A stretch of DNA of 8,382 bases from Methanobacteriota archaeon. GTDB taxonomy: Archaea > Thermoplasmatota > DTKX01 > GCA-020343715. Position 1 is the first letter of the stretch. Each line of letters starts with the position of its first letter. The notes under the pieces were generated by a model. That model was not told where the DNA came from and made no database searches. It saw only the letters and a program-made list of their open reading frames with translations. Made by a program: the position numbers and the translations under genes. Below, piece by piece: positions 6,158-8,382 of the stretch. Where the stretch lies: the NCBI GenBank assembly GCA_030597775.1, contig JAUVRF010000057.1, forward strand, positions 1-8,382. Reading direction: 5' to 3'.

Positions 6158-6319
6158 CTACTCCTCCTCCGCGTCCATGAGCTGCATGCGCATGAATGCA
6201 GGGAACGAGTAACCACCGCTCACCCGAAGGCGGGTGACCCAGCTATCATACCCTATTACTAGGACGGATCCGGAGCCTTTAGCAGACGTAGTTATTACCT
6301 CCTGTTCTTGCCGTATCAT
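6158..6319 (-). CDS. Possible small protein of up to 53 aa, unrecognised
   Basis: A small open frame from ATG 6319 to TAG 6158. The first half uses many AT-ending codons unlike the rest of the window. The second half, from about V28, uses GC-ending codons and looks more like local coding sequence: SGGYSFPAFMRMQLMDAEEE. Its start is unclear. ATG 6319 has no Shine-Dalgarno and lies upstream of the transcription start predicted from the TATA box. A strong Shine-Dalgarno (AGGAGGT, 6303-6297) sits seven bases before an ACG (6289) in this frame. A GTG (codon 33) or ATG (codon 43) are further options. It could be a real microprotein with an unusual start, the remnant of a longer gene, or chance within a structured RNA. 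No homologue is recognised. Confidence 0.3.
   Translation of the reverse strand: MIRQEQEVITTSAKGSGSVLVIGYDSWVTRLRVSGGYSFPAFMRMQLMDAEEE
6297..6303 (-). promoter_or_regulatory. Strong Shine-Dalgarno without a standard start codon
   Basis: AGGAGGT on the minus strand lies about ten bases after the transcription start expected from the TATA box at 6342-6335. At normal spacing (7 bases) the next triplet is ACG, and no ATG, GTG or TTG lies within range downstream. The ACG frame is open for 42 more codons (43 including the ACG) to TAG 6158. Confidence 0.4.
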
Positions 6320-6334
6320 ACTTTGTCATGATGC

Positions 6335-6342
6335 TATATATA
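6335..6342 (-). promoter_or_regulatory. TATA box, possibly bidirectional
   Basis: TATATATA is the most AT-rich octamer in an otherwise GC-rich region and is self-complementary, so it could direct transcription either way. Leftward, a start near 6312 would lead into the small transcript that ends at the terminator-like hairpin. Rightward, a start near 6365 would give about a 60-base leader for the TPR gene at GTG 6426. No clear purine-rich BRE is seen on either side. The stretch 6343-6425 otherwise holds nothing that I can name. Confidence 0.5.
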
Positions 6343-6425
6343 CCGCGCGGCATCGTTGTGGAAAAGACCAACAATAATTCTTCCTGGCCTTCCGAAAAGC
6401 GGTTCCCGAGCGAAACGCACATAAG

Positions 6426-8382
6426 GTGACGTGGCCATCGCACACGGGGGGCGGCCAGCGCTCCCCCGGATGTGCTGAACTGGACCCGGAAGATGAGAAG
6501 CGCCCGGACGCGGGAGGGAGAGGTCACGATCCCGATGCGGCCCGGGCAGCTGTGCTCAAGAGGGCGGCGGATGTCAAGGCCGCGGAGGAACACGAGGAGC
6601 TGAGCTCCGCCTCCGACCGGACCCTGCTGGATTCGGCCGAGGACCACTTCCACCACGCGGACCACAAGAGGTCCATCGCGGCCTACGACGAGTACCTGCA
6701 CCGCCATCCCGAGGACGTCGTGGCATGGAACAACCGGGGCGTCGTCTTCGACGCCATGGGCGACCACGCGTCGGCGGCCGACAGCTACCACAGGGCGGTC
6801 GAGCTGCAGCCCAGCTACGAGGTGGCCTGGTGCAACAGGGGTAACGCGTACACCTACATGGGCGAGACCGACGAGGCCCTGCGCAACTACATCCAGACCC
6901 TCCGCGTGAACCGCCGCTACCGCCACGGCTATGACTACCTGGTCCACCTGCTGAGGAGCCAGGGGCAGCCCAAGGACGTCATCGGGCGTCTGCAGGAGCT
7001 GGAGAGCGAACTGGGCGAGTCGGCCTACTTCAAGTACCATCAGGGTCTGCTCTGGGACGAGCTGGGTAGACCGGGCCGTGCGCTCCGGCTATACACCCGC
7101 GCCCTGGACCTGGATGACACCGATCCCGAGATCTGGAAGGCCAAGGGCAACGCCCACTTCAACCTGGAGGAGCTGGACCTTGCCATCGAGTGCTACGACG
7201 CCGCCCTCAACCTGGACATCAACAACGAGGAGGTGTGGAACAACCGGGGCTTCACCTTCTTCTCCGCTGGCTTCATGGCTGTTGCCATCGACTGCTACCG
7301 CCAGGCCGTGCGCATCAACCCTGCGTACAAGCACGCCTGGTACAACCTGGGGTACACCTACCACCAGATGGACCGCCTCGAGGAGGCCATCTCCGCATAC
7401 GAGCGGGCCATCGAGATCGACGACGATGACGAGATCCTGCTCAACAACCGGGGGAACGCCGAGTACAACCTGGGCAATTACCTGGAGTCCATCCCGTGGT
7501 TCGAGCGGGCTGTCTCCATCAACCCCAAGTACGACATCGCGTGGAACAACATCGGCAACGCCCTCAACCGCAGCGGCCGGGACTCGGAGGCGATGCAGTA
7601 CCATCTCCAGACCCTGGAGATCAATCCCAAGTTCGACTACGCCATGTACGCCATGGGTGAGTCCCACCACGGCATTCACGAGAACGAGAAGGCCCTGGAG
7701 TGGCTCGACAAGAGCCTGGAGCTCAACCCCAACTACGACCACACTTGGTTGCTCAAGGCCGAGGTCCTCACAGATCTGACACGGCCCGACGAGGCCCTGG
7801 AGGCGGTGGAGAACGCCATCCGTCTCAACGACGATTTCGACGAGGCCCACTTCCTGAGGGGCGAGCTCCTGGAGGAGCTGGGCCGGCCCAAGGAGGCCCG
7901 GCGGGCCTACGACGATGCCCTCGCGGCGGTGACCCGTTCCATCTCCAGCCGTCCCGCCCAGGGCCGAATGTGGGAGAGGAAGGGCAAGATGCTCGCCCAG
8001 CTGGGGGAGTACTCGGAGGCGGTCCGCTGCTACGACACCGCCCTCCTCATGCCCCGGACCTCGATGTCGGCCAGGGAGGCGCGGGCCGACGTGCTGTACC
8101 GGTCCCACAGGTACACCGAGGCCATCGACTCGATGCGCGTGCTGGAGGGCGAGGAGGTCCCCGACCCCACGGACATGCACCTGCAGATCGCCACCGTCCT
8201 TGCCGAGCTGGGGCGGGTCGACGAGGTGCGGGAGGAGCTGGCCAGCCTGCTCGAGGACCCCCTCGAGGTGACGTGGGACGTGACGGACAACGGGGAGGAC
8301 AACGGGGTGGACAACGGGGAGGACCTGGTCGTCGACCTGGAGGAGGGACCCGATCGTCAGGTCCCCGAGGCGCCATCCGGGA
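6426..8382 (+). CDS. Large TPR-repeat protein with acidic tail (3' end outside window)
   Basis: A protein of at least 652 residues built almost wholly of tetratricopeptide repeats, which form a helical superhelix used as a protein-protein scaffold. I count about 16 units of ~34 aa between residues 67 and 614, most with the W-x2-(R/K/L/I)G...Y/F...A...Y..A(L/V).(I/L)NP pattern. Typical units begin WNNRG, WCNRG, WKAKG, WYNLG, LNNRG, WNNIG and WERKG. The unit after YDYLVHLL is degenerate, and the one near 520-540 carries an insertion. After the repeats comes an acidic, Asn/Gly/Asp-rich segment with three DNG(E/V) units. The frame stays open to the right edge. The start is uncertain: GTG 6426 is the first in-frame start and lacks a good Shine-Dalgarno; GTG 6552 is the next and still precedes the first TPR. 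No signal peptide or enzyme domain is seen, so it is probably a cytosolic scaffold with unknown partners. Confidence 0.88.
   Translation, partial: MTWPSHTGGGQRSPGCAELDPEDEKRPDAGGRGHDPDAARAAVLKRAADVKAAEEHEELSSASDRTLLDSAEDHFHHADHKRSIAAYDEYLHRHPEDVVAWNNRGVVFDAMGDHASAADSYHRAVELQPSYEVAWCNRGNAYTYMGETDEALRNYIQTLRVNRRYRHGYDYLVHLLRSQGQPKDVIGRLQELESELGESAYFKYHQGLLWDELGRPGRALRLYTRALDLDDTDPEIWKAKGNAHFNLEELDLAIECYDAALNLDINNEEVWNNRGFTFFSAGFMAVAIDCYRQAVRINPAYKHAWYNLGYTYHQMDRLEEAISAYERAIEIDDDDEILLNNRGNAEYNLGNYLESIPWFERAVSINPKYDIAWNNIGNALNRSGRDSEAMQYHLQTLEINPKFDYAMYAMGESHHGIHENEKALEWLDKSLELNPNYDHTWLLKAEVLTDLTRPDEALEAVENAIRLNDDFDEAHFLRGELLEELGRPKEARRAYDDALAAVTRSISSRPAQGRMWERKGKMLAQLGEYSEAVRCYDTALLMPRTSMSAREARADVLYRSHRYTEAIDSMRVLEGEEVPDPTDMHLQIATVLAELGRVDEVREELASLLEDPLEVTWDVTDNGEDNGVDNGEDLVVDLEEGPDRQVPEAPSG
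8286..8321 (+). repeat. Three 12-base tandem repeats encoding DNG(E/V)
   Basis: GACAACGGGG(A/T)G occurs three times without a gap, in frame with the TPR protein, giving DNGE-DNGV-DNGE. It lies in the acidic, probably disordered segment after the last TPR. Near-identical units suggest recent slippage expansion, so copy number may vary among strains. Confidence 0.75.

Larger units (their letters stand above)
6016..6312 (-). ncRNA. Candidate short structured transcript, unidentified
   Basis: A TATA box (6342-6335) and a terminator-like hairpin (6061-6016) bracket about 300 bases. Four perfect inverted repeats lie inside: TCACCCG/CGGGTGA (6237-6220, 4-base loop), CTGCAT/ATGCAG (6201-6182, 8-base loop), TTGTTCC/GGAACAA (6091-6065, 13-base pyrimidine loop), and the terminal 10-bp stem. 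I looked for SRP RNA, RNase P RNA and tRNA hallmarks and did not find them. The same stretch can also be read as a small protein gene (6158-6319). The RNA and protein readings are alternatives or could coexist, and no family is recognised. Confidence 0.3.

Noticed and set aside
5978..6262. 94-aa plus-strand frame in the intergenic region
   Set aside because: It crosses the terminator hairpin and the purine-rich tract, is composed of Arg/Gly/Lys-rich low-complexity sequence, and has no ribosome site.
6016..6312. SRP RNA or RNase P RNA as the identity of the ~300-base unit
   Set aside because: The length would fit, but the conserved helix 8 sequence of SRP RNA and the conserved core motifs of RNase P RNA are not present.
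6279..6330. 16-codon peptide beginning MTKYDTARTGG just after the TATA box
   Set aside because: Its ATG is only a few bases from the TATA box, upstream of the transcription start it would direct, so it would not be in the transcript.
6279..7040. 253-aa minus-strand frame opposite the start of the TPR gene
   Set aside because: Its main part is antisense to TPR units and its end crosses the TATA box and intergenic region; there is no protein-like motif and no ribosome site at its start.
7089..8180. 363-aa minus-strand frame and the plus-strand frame at 7078-7779 within the TPR gene
   Set aside because: Both are shadows of the TPR repeat. The plus-strand one is Thr/Ser/Pro-rich low-complexity sequence from reading the repeat out of frame.

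Overview
The window is a GC-rich stretch that looks archaeal. Shine-Dalgarno motifs of the GGAGG/GAGGTGATC type precede most starts, AGG is a common arginine codon, one AT-rich TATATATA box stands alone in a G+C-rich background, and tandem TPR arrays and stand-alone PPC (DUF296) proteins are familiar in archaea. A Thermoplasmatota-like euryarchaeon is my best guess. This is inference from style and gene content; no rRNA or marker gene is present to settle it.

Region by region: (1) 2-1527, plus strand: three tandem paralogues of a small protein family I do not recognise, the first cut by the window edge. (2) 1534-5891, minus strand: a compact gene run read from right to left, acyl-CoA dehydrogenase > etfB > etfA (with an N-terminal 2[4Fe-4S] ferredoxin domain) > PPC/DUF296 protein > a membrane-anchored protein with a single CxxCH motif. 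(3) 5892-6425: a mostly non-coding stretch. On the minus strand it holds a TATA box, an unattached Shine-Dalgarno, several perfect hairpins and a terminator-like stem followed by T5; together these suggest a short independent transcript that is either a structured RNA or a very small protein gene. (4) 6426-8382, plus strand: a large protein of about 16 TPR units with an acidic tail, running off the right edge.

How the genes fit together: the acyl-CoA dehydrogenase passes electrons from an acyl-CoA to the EtfAB flavoprotein. EtfB resembles the butyryl-CoA-dehydrogenase-associated, electron-bifurcating type, and EtfA carries extra iron-sulphur clusters that could link the flavins to ferredoxin. 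The last gene of the run encodes an extracytoplasmic domain with a possible haem c site; whether it takes part in the same electron route is unproven. The triplicated family and the TPR protein show no evident functional link to this module.
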